Origin: Acetobacteraceae bacterium
GTDB taxonomy: Bacteria > Pseudomonadota > Alphaproteobacteria > Acetobacterales > Acetobacteraceae
Assembly: GCA_019689515.1 (NCBI GenBank)
Contig: JADGHI010000092.1
Location: forward strand, 1 to 10,729
Reading direction: 5' to 3'
Length of the DNA: 10,729 nucleotides
The position numbers and the translations under genes were made by a program. Numbering within the stretch: the stretch's first letter is position 1; the number at the start of each line of letters is the position of its first letter. Below, in pieces: positions 1-7,359 of the stretch. The notes under the pieces were generated by a model. It searched no databases and had not been told where the DNA came from. It worked only from the letters and a program-made list of their open reading frames with translations.

Positions 1-2
1 AG

Positions 3-569
3 GCCGGCTCCCTCGCCAGCCGGCGCACCGTGGAGGGGCCGCTGTGGCGGCCCTATGACGGCATCCGCCTCCGCATCGCCGCGGACGGCGCCGCCCTCGC
101 CGAGGTGCCCGGCCTGCCGGCGCCGGTGCCGCTCGCGGACGAGCTGGAGGCCGCCGAGGACGGCCGCTTCCGCCTACTCGGCCGGCGCGCTGACGTGGTG
201 AAGCTCGCGGGCAAGCGGGCCTCGCTGGCGGGGCTCAACCGCATCCTCAGCGAGATCGAGGGGGTGCGCGACGGCGTCTTCGTCGCGCCCGACGACCTCG
301 ACCGCAATCCGCGCGCGCGGCTCGCCGCCTTCGTGGTCGCGCCCAACCGCTCGGCGGGCGAGATCATCGCCGCGCTGCGCGAGCGGATCGAGCCGGCCTT
401 CCTGCCGCGCCCGGTGGTGATGGTGGACGCGCTGCCGCGGGACGGGGTGGGCAAGCTCTCGCGTCGTGCCCTCACCGCCATGCTGCGGCCCGCGACGGCC
501 GAGCAGCGGCCCGCCGGATCAGGGCCCGCCGCAATCGGCGCTGCGCCGCGGCCGCGGGGCGAGGCGTGA
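3..569 (+). CDS. AMP-forming acyl/aryl-ACP ligase, C-terminal part (5' end outside window)
   Basis: The reading frame is open from base 3 to TGA at 567-569 (188 residues), so the gene enters from the left edge and the GTG at 30 is not its real start. The visible part is the end of the large domain plus the small C-terminal domain of an ANL-superfamily adenylating enzyme. A GSLASRR segment near residue 2 follows the usual acidic/glycine motif. RADVVKLAGKR (about residues 62-72) is the hinge/A8 region, and PRDGVGKLSRR (about 146-156) is the A10 motif, with Lys151 as the expected catalytic lysine. In aryl polyene clusters such a ligase (ApeH in E. coli, as I recall) activates a 4-hydroxybenzoate-type starter as adenylate and loads it on an acyl carrier protein. 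That substrate is inferred from context only. The last ~30 residues are Ala/Pro/Arg-rich and probably disordered. The stop overlaps the next start (GTGA). Confidence 0.85.
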   Translation, partial: AGSLASRRTVEGPLWRPYDGIRLRIAADGAALAEVPGLPAPVPLADELEAAEDGRFRLLGRRADVVKLAGKRASLAGLNRILSEIEGVRDGVFVAPDDLDRNPRARLAAFVVAPNRSAGEIIAALRERIEPAFLPRPVVMVDALPRDGVGKLSRRALTAMLRPATAEQRPAGSGPAAIGAAPRPRGEA

Positions 570-934
570 GCACCGCCCGCGGCGGCGGTGCCCGCACCGA
601 AGCAGCCGCCATGGAGGCGGTCATCTCGGTACCGGCCGACCATCCCGCCTTCCCAGGGCACTTCCCGGGCCGGTCGGTGGTGCCCGGCGTGGTGCTGCTC
701 GACCTGGCGGCGGAAGCCGCGCGGCGCGCCTTCGGCCTCGGCCCGCTGCGGCGGATCGCCCGGGCGAAGTTCGTCTCCCCCGTCGGCCCGGCCCAGGCCG
801 TGGCGCTGCGGCTCTCCCGCCGCGTGGGCGCTCCGCACTCCATCGCCATCGCCAGCGACGCCTTCTCCTGCGAGGCGGAGTTCGCCGCGGCGGAGCCCGC
901 GCCACACCCGGACGGATCGGACCCGCCGGCGTGA
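566..934 (+). CDS. FabZ/FabA-like hotdog 3-hydroxyacyl-ACP dehydratase (ApeI-like)
   Basis: This 122-residue single hotdog-domain protein carries the dehydratase signature HPAFPGHFPGRSVVPGVVLLD at residues 26-46. His32 in GHFPG is the expected catalytic histidine, and Asp46 sits where FabZ has its catalytic Glu and FabA its Asp. It would remove water from 3-hydroxyacyl-ACP to give the trans-2 double bond during polyene extension. The start is GTG 566, which overlaps the upstream TGA (GTGA) and has a purine-rich GGGGCGAG stretch at 556-563. An internal ATG at 611 would remove a 15-residue Ala/Gly-rich leader without touching the domain, so the start is uncertain. The stop again overlaps the next GTG. 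The position right after the ligase gene matches the ApeH-ApeI order I recall for aryl polyene clusters. The family is clear; the exact substrate is inferred. Confidence 0.85.
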   Translation: MSTARGGGARTEAAAMEAVISVPADHPAFPGHFPGRSVVPGVVLLDLAAEAARRAFGLGPLRRIARAKFVSPVGPAQAVALRLSRRVGAPHSIAIASDAFSCEAEFAAAEPAPHPDGSDPPA

Positions 935-1902
935 CCGCCTGGACCCGGCAGAAGGAGCGCGGCAGCCTCGCGGCGCTGCGCCTCATGACGCGCATCGTCT
1001 TCACGCTCGGCTGGCATGTCGGCTACGCGCTGCTGCATCCGATCACCGCCTATTTCGTGCTCACCGCGCCGGCGGCGCAGCGCCGGGCCGTGCGCGCCTA
1101 CCTCGCGCGCGCCCTGGGCCGCGCGCCGGGTGTGCGCGACGTGTTCCGGCTCTACTTCGTCTTCGCCTGCACCATGCTCGACCGCGTCTTCCTCCTCGCC
1201 GGCCGCAGCGCGGGCTACGCGGTGGAGGTGGTGGGGCTGGAGCCGCTGGACGCGCGGCTCCGGCAGGGCCAGGGCGTGATCCTGCTCGGCGCCCATCTCG
1301 GCAGCTTCGAGGTGCTGCGCGTGCTCGCCGGCGCCAACTGCCCGGCCGAGATCCACCCGATGATGTACGAGGAGAACGCCCGCCAGGCGGACGCGCTGTT
1401 CAACGCGCTCGATCCCGCCCGCGCCAGCAGCGTGATCGCGCTCGGCCGCCCCGACACCATGCTGCGCGCGCAGGAGTGCCTGGAGCGCGGCAGCATCATC
1501 GGCCTGCTCGGCGACCGCGCGCCGCGCGGGGAGCGGATGCTGCGCGTGCCCTTCCTCGGTGCCGAGGCGCCCTTCCCGGCGGGGCCGCACCTGCTCGCGC
1601 ATGTGCTTGGCGCGCCGGTGGTGCTGTTCTTCGGCCTCTGGCGCGGGCCGCGGCGCTACGAGCTGCGCTTCGAGCCCTTCGCGGACCGGATCGTGCTCGA
1701 CCGCGCCAACCGCACGGCGGCGCTGACCGAATGGGCCACGCGCTACGCCGCGCGGCTGGAGGCTCTGTGCCGCGCGCACCCTTACAACTGGTTCAATTTC
1801 TACGATTTCTGGGGCGAGTTCGAGGCACCGCCAACGCCACCGCCACCTTCGCCCGCCGTGCCATGCTCCACCGCCGACGCGTCTGCGCCGCCGCCGCGCT
1901 GA
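931..1902 (+). CDS. LpxL/HtrB-family lysophospholipid-type acyltransferase
   Basis: The product has 323 residues and starts at GTG 931, inside the GTGA overlap with the dehydratase stop; the longer open frame upstream overlaps two real genes. The fold is that of lipid A biosynthesis acyltransferases. There is a hydrophobic N-terminal stretch (about residues 22-45) for inner-membrane attachment. The HX4E catalytic motif AHLGSFE has His122 and Glu127. A GDRAPRGE block (194-201) resembles the conserved GD.....G region, followed by VPFLGAEAPFPAGP (207-219). The segment HPYNWFNFYDFW (283-294) is what I associate with acyltransferases of polyene clusters rather than with true LpxL. The likely role is transfer of an acyl or aryl-polyene chain to a lipid carrier at the inner membrane. 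Residues 298-323 form a Pro/Ala-rich tail encoded by DNA that overlaps the next gene by 40 bp, so the tail may be non-essential. Confidence 0.87.
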   Translation: MTAWTRQKERGSLAALRLMTRIVFTLGWHVGYALLHPITAYFVLTAPAAQRRAVRAYLARALGRAPGVRDVFRLYFVFACTMLDRVFLLAGRSAGYAVEVVGLEPLDARLRQGQGVILLGAHLGSFEVLRVLAGANCPAEIHPMMYEENARQADALFNALDPARASSVIALGRPDTMLRAQECLERGSIIGLLGDRAPRGERMLRVPFLGAEAPFPAGPHLLAHVLGAPVVLFFGLWRGPRRYELRFEPFADRIVLDRANRTAALTEWATRYAARLEALCRAHPYNWFNFYDFWGEFEAPPTPPPPSPAVPCSTADASAPPPR

Positions 1903-2459
1903 TCCTCGCCACGGCCATCCCTGCCACCGCCCACGCCGGGCAGCGGGAGCCGGTCGAGGCGCTGATGCGCGGCTTCGCCGCGATCCGCGCGAGCCGCGCC
2001 ACCTTCACCGAGGAGCGGGAGCTGCCGGAGCTCGACCGGCCCCTCCTCTCCAGCGGCACGCTCTCCTGGCAAGCGCCTGACCGCCTGGAGAAGCACACCA
2101 CCGCGCCCATCGAGGAGGTGCTGCGCATCGAGGGCGACACGCTGACGCTGGAACGGCCGCAGCAGGGCGTGCGGCAGGTGCTGAGCCTCGACCGCTCGCC
2201 GGAGATCCGGCCGCTGGTCGAGGCGATCCGCGCCACCCTCGCCGGCGACCTCGCCGCGCTGCGCCGCCACTACGCGGTCGCCTTCTCGGGCGATCCGGCG
2301 AGCCGCTGGACCCTCGTGCTGACGCCGCTCTCCGCGCGCGTGCTCGCCGCCGTGCAGCGGGTGACGCTGACGGGGCAGGGAACGGCGATCCTCGGCATCG
2401 AGTCGCAATACGGCGGCGGCTTCGCCCGCATGCGCATCGAGCCCGTGGCGGAGCGGTGA
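1863..2459 (+). CDS. LolA-like outer-membrane lipoprotein carrier protein
   Basis: The product has 198 residues and starts at ATG 1863. This start gives a classical Sec signal peptide: a positive MLHRRR n-region, a hydrophobic core (about 8-20) and cleavage after AHA at residue 25. This decides the start over the much longer open frame upstream, which lacks a signal peptide and overlaps the acyltransferase. The mature part follows the LolA pattern, with an amphipathic helix (VEALMRGFAAIRASRATFTE), then beta-strand segments such as SSGTLSWQAPDRLEKH and EVLRIEGDTLTLERP. LolA-type proteins in aryl polyene clusters sit beside an MMPL exporter and are thought to carry the lipid product across the periplasm. 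No dedicated Shine-Dalgarno is visible, and the 40-bp overlap with the acyltransferase suggests translational coupling. The cargo is inferred. It is unlikely to be the housekeeping LolA given its neighbours. Confidence 0.83.
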   Translation: MLHRRRVCAAAALILATAIPATAHAGQREPVEALMRGFAAIRASRATFTEERELPELDRPLLSSGTLSWQAPDRLEKHTTAPIEEVLRIEGDTLTLERPQQGVRQVLSLDRSPEIRPLVEAIRATLAGDLAALRRHYAVAFSGDPASRWTLVLTPLSARVLAAVQRVTLTGQGTAILGIESQYGGGFARMRIEPVAER

Positions 2460-4831
2460 GCCGGCTTCTCGCCCAGATGCGCGGCCTGCTGCCGCTGCTC
2501 GCCGCGCTCGCGCTGCTCGGCGCGGCGAATGCGGCGCTGCTGCGCGGCGTCGGCGTCACCACCGACATGACCCGCTTCCTGCCGCCGCCGCGCAGCGAGG
2601 CGAGCGCCTTCCTGCTGCGCGAGCTGCGCAGCGGCGCGGCCACCACGCTGCTGCTCGTCGGCATCGAGGGCGCGCCGGCGCCGGAACTGGCGCGGCTCTC
2701 TCGCGCGCTCGGCGAGGCGCTCCGCGCCTCCGGCCGCTTCGCCTTCGTCGGCAACGGCACGGAGGAGATCCTGGAGGCCGAGCGCGACCTCCTCTTCCGC
2801 TACCGCTACCTGCTCTCCCCCGCGGTCACGCCGGCACTGTTCGAGACGCCGGGCCTGCGCGCGAAGCTCGAGGCGCTGCTCGACGGGCTGCGCGGCTCCG
2901 CCTCGCCGCTGCTCGCGCGCATCGGCTTCGCCGATCCGGTGGGCGCCTTCGTCGAATTGCTGCGCGCCTGGACCTCCGGCAGTGCCGTCGCGCTGCGCGA
3001 CGGCGTGTGGTTCGCCGATCCGCCATCACCTGAGACCGGCGAACGCGCGCTGCTGATCGCCCGCACCGCCGCCGCGGGGCTGGACACGGAGGCGCAGCGC
3101 GAAGCGGTGGCGCTGCTGCGCGACGCCTTCGCCGCGGCTGGACCGCCACCGGGCGCGCGTCTCCTGGTGAGCGGCCCCGGCGTCTTCGCGGCCGAGGCCG
3201 CGGCGACGATCCGCGCCGACCTCAACATGATCGCGCTCCTCTCCTCGGCGCTGATCGCGGCCTTCCTGCTCTGGCGCTTCCGCTCGCTGCTGATGCTGCT
3301 GGTGACGGCAGTGCCGCTCTCGGCCGGAGTGCTCGTGGGCGCGGCGGTCGTCGCGGTCGCCTTCGGCACGGTGGACGGCGCGGCGCTCGGCTTCGGCATG
3401 ACCATGCTGGGCGTGACCGACGACTACCCGATCCTGCTGGTGACGCAGCGCCGGCCCGGCGAGGCGCTCGCGGCGACAGGACGGCGCATCTGGCCGACCC
3501 TGCGCCTGGCCTCGCTCGCCGCGGCGGCGGGGCTGACGGCGATGATCCTCTCCGACGTGTCGGGCCTGGCGCAGCTCGGCCTCTTCGCCGCGGTGGGGCT
3601 GCCGACGAGCGCGCTGGTCACACGCTTCGTGCTGCCGCGCCTCGTTCCGCCCGCGGCGGGCATCGCGGTGCGCCCGCTGCCGGCGCCGCTGACGCGGGCG
3701 CTGCTGGCGCTGCCGCGCCGGCGCGGCGTCGCCTGGGCGCTGCTCGCCACGGCGGCGCTGTATCTGATCGCGATCGGCGGCCCGCCGCAGGAGCAGGACA
3801 TCGCCGCGCTCAGCCCCGTGCCGGCGGCGCAGCGCGCGCTCGACGGCGAGCTGCGCCGCCAGCTCGGCGCACCGGATGTGCGGATGCTGATCGCGCTCAC
3901 CGCGCCCACGCCGGAGGACGCGCTGCAGGGCGCGGAGCGCATCGGTGCGGCGCTCGGACCGCTGGTCGAGCGCGGCGCGCTCGGCGGCTTCGACCTGCCG
4001 AGCCGCTACCTGCCGAGCGAGCGCGCGCAGCGCGACCGCCAGGCCGCCCTGCCCGACGCCGCCACGCTGCGCGCGCGGCTCGCCGAGGCCGCGGCGGGCC
4101 TGCCCTTCCGCTCCACCGCCTTCGACCGCTTCCTCGCCGATGTCGAAGCCAGCCGGACCCTTCCGCCCCTGACGCGCGCCGATCTCGCCAACATCGGCGA
4201 GGGATCGCTGCTCGCTGCCCGGCTCGGCCCGCTGCTCGCCCCGCTGCCGGATGGCCGGGGCTGGCAGGCGCTGGTCGTGCCGAGCGATGTGCGCGACGCG
4301 GATGCACTGCGCGCGTCACTCGCCGCGCTGCGTCTGCCCGGCCTGCTCGTCGTCGAGGTGAAGGCGGAGACTCAGGCCCTGGTGGACGCCGCGACCCGGC
4401 AAGCGCTGCTCTGGTGCGGCGTCGGCGCGGCGCTCGTGCTTGCGCTGCTGGCCTCCGGCCTGGGCGGCCTCGGCCCGGCGCTGCGCACCGCGACGCCGCT
4501 CGCCGGCGGCGTGCTGCTGACCCTTGCCGCGCTCGCGCTGCTCGGGGAACGGTTCACCCTGTTTCACTTGGTCTCCCTGCTCTTGCTGGCCGGCGTAGGC
4601 ATGGACTATGCCTTGTTCATCGCCCGTTCCGCTGACGAGCCTGTGGAGGAGCGGGCGCGGGCGCTGGGATCGGTCGTCCATTGCACCCTCACTACCTTGC
4701 TGACCTTCGGCTTGCTGGCCTTCTGCGCGACTCCGGTGCTGCATGCGATCGGGCTGACGGTGGCGATCGGCATCGCCTGCGCCGCGACGCTCGCCGCTAC
4801 CCTGGTCCCGCCGGTACGCGCCCCGTCCTGA
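2456..4831 (+). CDS. RND/MMPL-family exporter
   Basis: This 791-residue inner-membrane protein starts at GTG 2456, overlapping the LolA stop (GTGA), with a GGCGGAG stretch just upstream. It has the duplicated RND layout. TM1 (about 10-30) is followed by a periplasmic loop to about 255 and then a TM bundle (258-400). A further TM (about 424-442) is followed by a second periplasmic loop and a final bundle (about 650-785). Each bundle carries the acidic residues of the proton relay: GVTDDYPILL (Asp322/Asp323) and GVGMDYALFI (Asp717). MMPL proteins move lipids and polyketide lipids, and in polyene clusters this gene type follows the LolA-like gene, as here. The role is probably to release the finished polyene lipid from the inner membrane to the LolA-like carrier. 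The codons from about 4556 to the end differ from the rest of the gene. Known clusters often have a small lipoprotein gene next, but here only 7 bp separate it from the ketosynthase. Confidence 0.88.
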   Translation: MSRLLAQMRGLLPLLAALALLGAANAALLRGVGVTTDMTRFLPPPRSEASAFLLRELRSGAATTLLLVGIEGAPAPELARLSRALGEALRASGRFAFVGNGTEEILEAERDLLFRYRYLLSPAVTPALFETPGLRAKLEALLDGLRGSASPLLARIGFADPVGAFVELLRAWTSGSAVALRDGVWFADPPSPETGERALLIARTAAAGLDTEAQREAVALLRDAFAAAGPPPGARLLVSGPGVFAAEAAATIRADLNMIALLSSALIAAFLLWRFRSLLMLLVTAVPLSAGVLVGAAVVAVAFGTVDGAALGFGMTMLGVTDDYPILLVTQRRPGEALAATGRRIWPTLRLASLAAAAGLTAMILSDVSGLAQLGLFAAVGLPTSALVTRFVLPRLVPPAAGIAVRPLPAPLTRALLALPRRRGVAWALLATAALYLIAIGGPPQEQDIAALSPVPAAQRALDGELRRQLGAPDVRMLIALTAPTPEDALQGAERIGAALGPLVERGALGGFDLPSRYLPSERAQRDRQAALPDAATLRARLAEAAAGLPFRSTAFDRFLADVEASRTLPPLTRADLANIGEGSLLAARLGPLLAPLPDGRGWQALVVPSDVRDADALRASLAALRLPGLLVVEVKAETQALVDAATRQALLWCGVGAALVLALLASGLGGLGPALRTATPLAGGVLLTLAALALLGERFTLFHLVSLLLLAGVGMDYALFIARSADEPVEERARALGSVVHCTLTTLLTFGLLAFCATPVLHAIGLTVAIGIACAATLAATLVPPVRAPS

Positions 4832-4838
4832 CCGCCGC

Positions 4839-6050
4839 ATGCGCCACGTACCGCTGAGCATCACCGCCCACACCGCCGTCAGCGCCATGGGCATCGGCCT
4901 CGACGCCACGCGCACGGCGCTGCGCGAGCGCCGCGGCGGCCTCGCCCCCTGCACCCTGCCGGGCACGCCGGAGGGCATCTGGGTCGGCCGCGTGCCCGGG
5001 CTGGAGGAGGTGGCGCTGCCCGAACCGGCGCTGGCGCGCTTCGCCTGCCGCAACAACCGCCTCGCTGAACTGGCCCTGCGCACCGACGGCTTCGCCGAGG
5101 CGGTCGCGGAGGCGCGCGAACGCCACGGCGCCGAGCGCATCGCCGTCGTCCTCGGCACCTCGACCGCCGGCATCGAGGAGACCGAGCAGGCCTACCGCCG
5201 CCGCGACGCTGAGGGCCGCCTGCCCGCCGACTTCGACTTCGAGCACACCCACGACCTCTACGCGCTGCCGCGCTACGTCCGCGCACGGCTCGGGCTGCGC
5301 GGGCCGGCGATGGTGATCTCCACCGCCTGCACCTCCGGCGCGCGCGCCTGGCTCGATGCGGCGGCGCTGATCGCGGCGGGAGTGGCGGACGCCGCCGTGG
5401 TCGGCGGCGTGGATACGCTCTGCCGCATGACGCTGCACGGCTTCGCCTCGCTCGAACTGCTCGCGCGCGGCGGCCCGACGCGGCCCTGCGCCGCGGACCG
5501 CGACGGCATCTCGATCGGCGAGGCGGCGGCCTTCGCGCTGCTGGAGCGCACGCACGAAGGGACCGCGCGGGACGGCCTCGCCCTGCTCGGTGCCGGCGCC
5601 TCGGCCGACGGGCACCACATGTCCACGCCACACCCCGAAGGACTTGGCGCGATGGCGGCGATGCGCGCGGCGCTCGACGCCGCGGGCCTCGCGCCGCGCG
5701 ACATCGGCTACGTCAACCTGCACGGCACCGGCACGCGCACCAACGACGCGATGGAGGACCGCGCCGTGACGGCGGTGTTCGGGCCGCGCGGCGTGCCCTG
5801 CTCCTCCACCAAGGGCTGGTCCGGCCACGCGCTTGGCGCCTCCGGCGCGCTGGAGGCGACGATCGCCGCGCTCTGCGTCGAGGACGGGCTGATTCCCGGC
5901 TGCCTTGGCATCGAGGAGGCCGATCCGGGCTTCGAGAGCGACATCCTCACCGAGAACCGCGAGGCTCCCGGCCTGACCCGCGTGCTCTCCAACTCCTTCG
6001 GCTTCGGCGGCAGCAACTGCGCCCTCGTGATCGGGCGGCTTCCGGCGTGA
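4839..6050 (+). CDS. Beta-ketoacyl-ACP synthase, FabF-like, full active site (ApeO-like)
   Basis: The product has 403 residues, full length for a KAS II-type ketosynthase. The catalytic triad is complete: Cys164 in VISTACTSGARAW, His295 in NLHGTGTRTND and His330 in STKGWSGHALGASGA. The C-terminal glycine loop SNSFGFGGSN (384-393) is also intact. It would condense malonyl-ACP with the growing aryl-polyenoyl chain. The start ATG 4839 comes 7 bp after the exporter stop. No convincing Shine-Dalgarno is seen, so translation probably depends on the upstream gene. The next gene, a Cys-less KS-like protein, overlaps by 4 bp, which supports a KS/CLF heterodimer as described for the E. coli aryl polyene proteins ApeO and ApeC. 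It is distinguished from housekeeping FabF by context, and by sequence features (THDLYALPRYV before the Cys) unlike FabF. The family is certain; the pathway is strongly inferred. Confidence 0.92.
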   Translation: MRHVPLSITAHTAVSAMGIGLDATRTALRERRGGLAPCTLPGTPEGIWVGRVPGLEEVALPEPALARFACRNNRLAELALRTDGFAEAVAEARERHGAERIAVVLGTSTAGIEETEQAYRRRDAEGRLPADFDFEHTHDLYALPRYVRARLGLRGPAMVISTACTSGARAWLDAAALIAAGVADAAVVGGVDTLCRMTLHGFASLELLARGGPTRPCAADRDGISIGEAAAFALLERTHEGTARDGLALLGAGASADGHHMSTPHPEGLGAMAAMRAALDAAGLAPRDIGYVNLHGTGTRTNDAMEDRAVTAVFGPRGVPCSSTKGWSGHALGASGALEATIAALCVEDGLIPGCLGIEEADPGFESDILTENREAPGLTRVLSNSFGFGGSNCALVIGRLPA

Positions 6051-6865
6051 GGGTCGAGGTCGTCGGCGTCGGGGTCCTGGGACCCGGCCTGCCCGGCTGG
6101 GCGGCGAGCGCGCCCGTCCTCGCCGGCGCCGCGCCCTACGCGCCGGAAGAGTCCCTTGCCCTGCCGCCGCCCGCGGGGTTGTCGCCGACCGAGCGGCGGC
6201 GCACCTCGCCCGCGGTCCGCCTGGCGCTCGCCGCCGCTTCGGAGGCCACGGCCGCGAGCGGCCTCCCCCCCGCTTCCCTGGAGACCGTCTTCGCCTCTTC
6301 CAACGGCGACGGACAGGTGGTGGGCGCGATCCTCGAGGCGCTGAGCGAGCCGGACGGAGTGATCTCGCCGACGCAGTTCCACAACTCGGTGCACAACGCA
6401 GCAGCCGGGTACTGGAGCATCGCGACCGGCTCGACCAGCCCCTCGGTTTCGGTCGGCGGGCACGACCAGGTCTTCGCGGCAGGCCTGCTGCACGCCGCCA
6501 TGCGCGTCTCCGCCACCGGCGCGGCCGTGCTGTTCTGCGCCTACGACGCGCCGCTGAACGAGCCGCTGGCGCAGTGCCGCCCGACCACGGCGCCCTTTGC
6601 CGCAGGGCTGGTGCTCGCGCCGCCCGCGCGGGACGAGCGGCGCCTCGATCCGGCCGCCATCGCCCGGCTTGAGATACGCTACCGGCCGGAGCCCGCACCG
6701 CCACCGGCGCCGGCCGAGACCGCGCTCGACGCCCTGGCCGCGGGCAACCCGACGGCGCGCGGCGCCGTGCCCCTGCTGCGCGCCCTGTCACGGCGAGAGG
6801 CGGCGCGGCTCGTGCTGCCGATGCTGGAGGACGGCTGCATCGAGATCGCGGTCGCACCATGCTGA
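6047..6865 (+). CDS. Short ketosynthase-like chain-length factor (ApeC-like, ketoacyl-synt_2 type)
   Basis: The product has 272 residues and starts at GTG 6047 inside the GTGA overlap with the ketosynthase stop. It resembles only the N-terminal half of a ketosynthase. The segment SPTQFHNSVHNAAAGYWSI (107-125) and SVSVGGHDQVFAAGLLHA (133-150) align with the KS region around the nucleophile, but the Cys position is occupied by His139. No HGTGT or KGxxGHxxGA motifs follow, so it cannot be a condensing enzyme by itself. This matches the beta-ketoacyl synthase-like N-terminal family found in aryl polyene clusters, where ApeC pairs with ApeO and is thought to set chain length. Pairing with the preceding gene is supported by their tight coupling. 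The C-terminal third (about 190-272) is Ala/Pro-rich, then helical. The stop overlaps the next start by 7 bp (ATGCTGA). Confidence 0.85.
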   Translation: MRVEVVGVGVLGPGLPGWAASAPVLAGAAPYAPEESLALPPPAGLSPTERRRTSPAVRLALAAASEATAASGLPPASLETVFASSNGDGQVVGAILEALSEPDGVISPTQFHNSVHNAAAGYWSIATGSTSPSVSVGGHDQVFAAGLLHAAMRVSATGAAVLFCAYDAPLNEPLAQCRPTTAPFAAGLVLAPPARDERRLDPAAIARLEIRYRPEPAPPPAPAETALDALAAGNPTARGAVPLLRALSRREAARLVLPMLEDGCIEIAVAPC

Positions 6866-7350
6866 GTGAAGGAACGGTGCCTCGCCAGGCGCCGCCGGAC
6901 ACCCTCGCCGCGCCGCCCCTGCTCGACCGCGCGGCGGTGCAGCGTCTGGTGCCGCATCAGGGCGCGATGTGCCTGCTCGACGCGATCGCAGCCTGGGACG
7001 CGACGCGCATCGTCGCGCTGGCGCTCTCGCACCGCGATCCGCACAACCCGCTGCGGCGCGAGGGCGACGGCGCGCTGCCCGCCATCTGCGGCGTCGAGTA
7101 CGCGCTGCAGGCCATGGCGGCGCATGGCGCGCTGCGCGCGGCGGGGCGGCCCCAGCCGGCAGGCTATCTCTCCAGCCTGCGCGGCGTGGAGATCGGCGCC
7201 GAGCGGCTCGATGACCTGCCCGGCCCGCTGCTCGTCACCGCCGAGGCCCTTGCCACGGAGGCGCGCGGCTTCATCTACCGTTTCGCGGTCGAGGGCGGGG
7301 GGCGGCGCCTGCTCGCCGGTCAGGCCGCGATCATCCTGCCGGAGGAATAG
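6859..7350 (+). CDS. Second hotdog 3-hydroxyacyl-ACP dehydratase-like protein (ApeP-like)
   Basis: The product has 163 residues and starts at ATG 6859, overlapping the chain-length factor stop. It is a divergent hotdog-fold protein. VPHQGAMCLLDAIAAWD (31-47) holds His33 at the dehydratase histidine position, and CGVEYALQAMAAHGAL (78-92) is the central hotdog helix, with Glu80 where FabZ-type enzymes have their acidic partner. The usual PGHFPG loop is absent, so it belongs to the ApeP-like group rather than true FabZ. Known aryl polyene systems encode two dehydratases (ApeI and ApeP) reported to act as a complex; here their genes are separated by five others. Both acid/base residues appear present, but activity cannot be judged from sequence. 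The first ~20 residues are Pro/Ala-rich and may be flexible. TAG is used as stop, unlike the TGA of the other operon genes. Confidence 0.83.
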   Translation: MLSEGTVPRQAPPDTLAAPPLLDRAAVQRLVPHQGAMCLLDAIAAWDATRIVALALSHRDPHNPLRREGDGALPAICGVEYALQAMAAHGALRAAGRPQPAGYLSSLRGVEIGAERLDDLPGPLLVTAEALATEARGFIYRFAVEGGGRRLLAGQAAIILPEE

Positions 7351-7351
7351 C

Positions 7352-7357
7352 GAGGAA
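7352..7357 (+). promoter_or_regulatory. Shine-Dalgarno of the ketoreductase gene
   Basis: GAGGAA lies 2-3 bases before ATG 7360, and another GGAGGAA overlaps the preceding stop codon at 7341-7347. Most other operon genes instead use overlapping stop/start codons with weak or no ribosome site. This is therefore the point in the operon where independent initiation looks most likely. Confidence 0.6.
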
Positions 7358-7359
7358 CG

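Noticed and set aside
466..930. Upstream ATG extension of the acyltransferase
   Set aside because: The extension overlaps ligase and dehydratase coding sequence and has no motif. GTG 931 overlaps the preceding stop as at other junctions.
588..1862. Long in-frame extension upstream of the LolA-like gene
   Set aside because: It covers the dehydratase and acyltransferase genes in another frame, is Arg/Pro/Ala-rich, and would bury the clear signal peptide beginning at 1863.
4797..6902. 701-codon open frame on the minus strand opposite KS and chain-length factor
   Set aside because: Low-complexity Arg/Ala/Gly-rich translation with no motif. It is a high-GC shadow of two clearly functional + strand genes.
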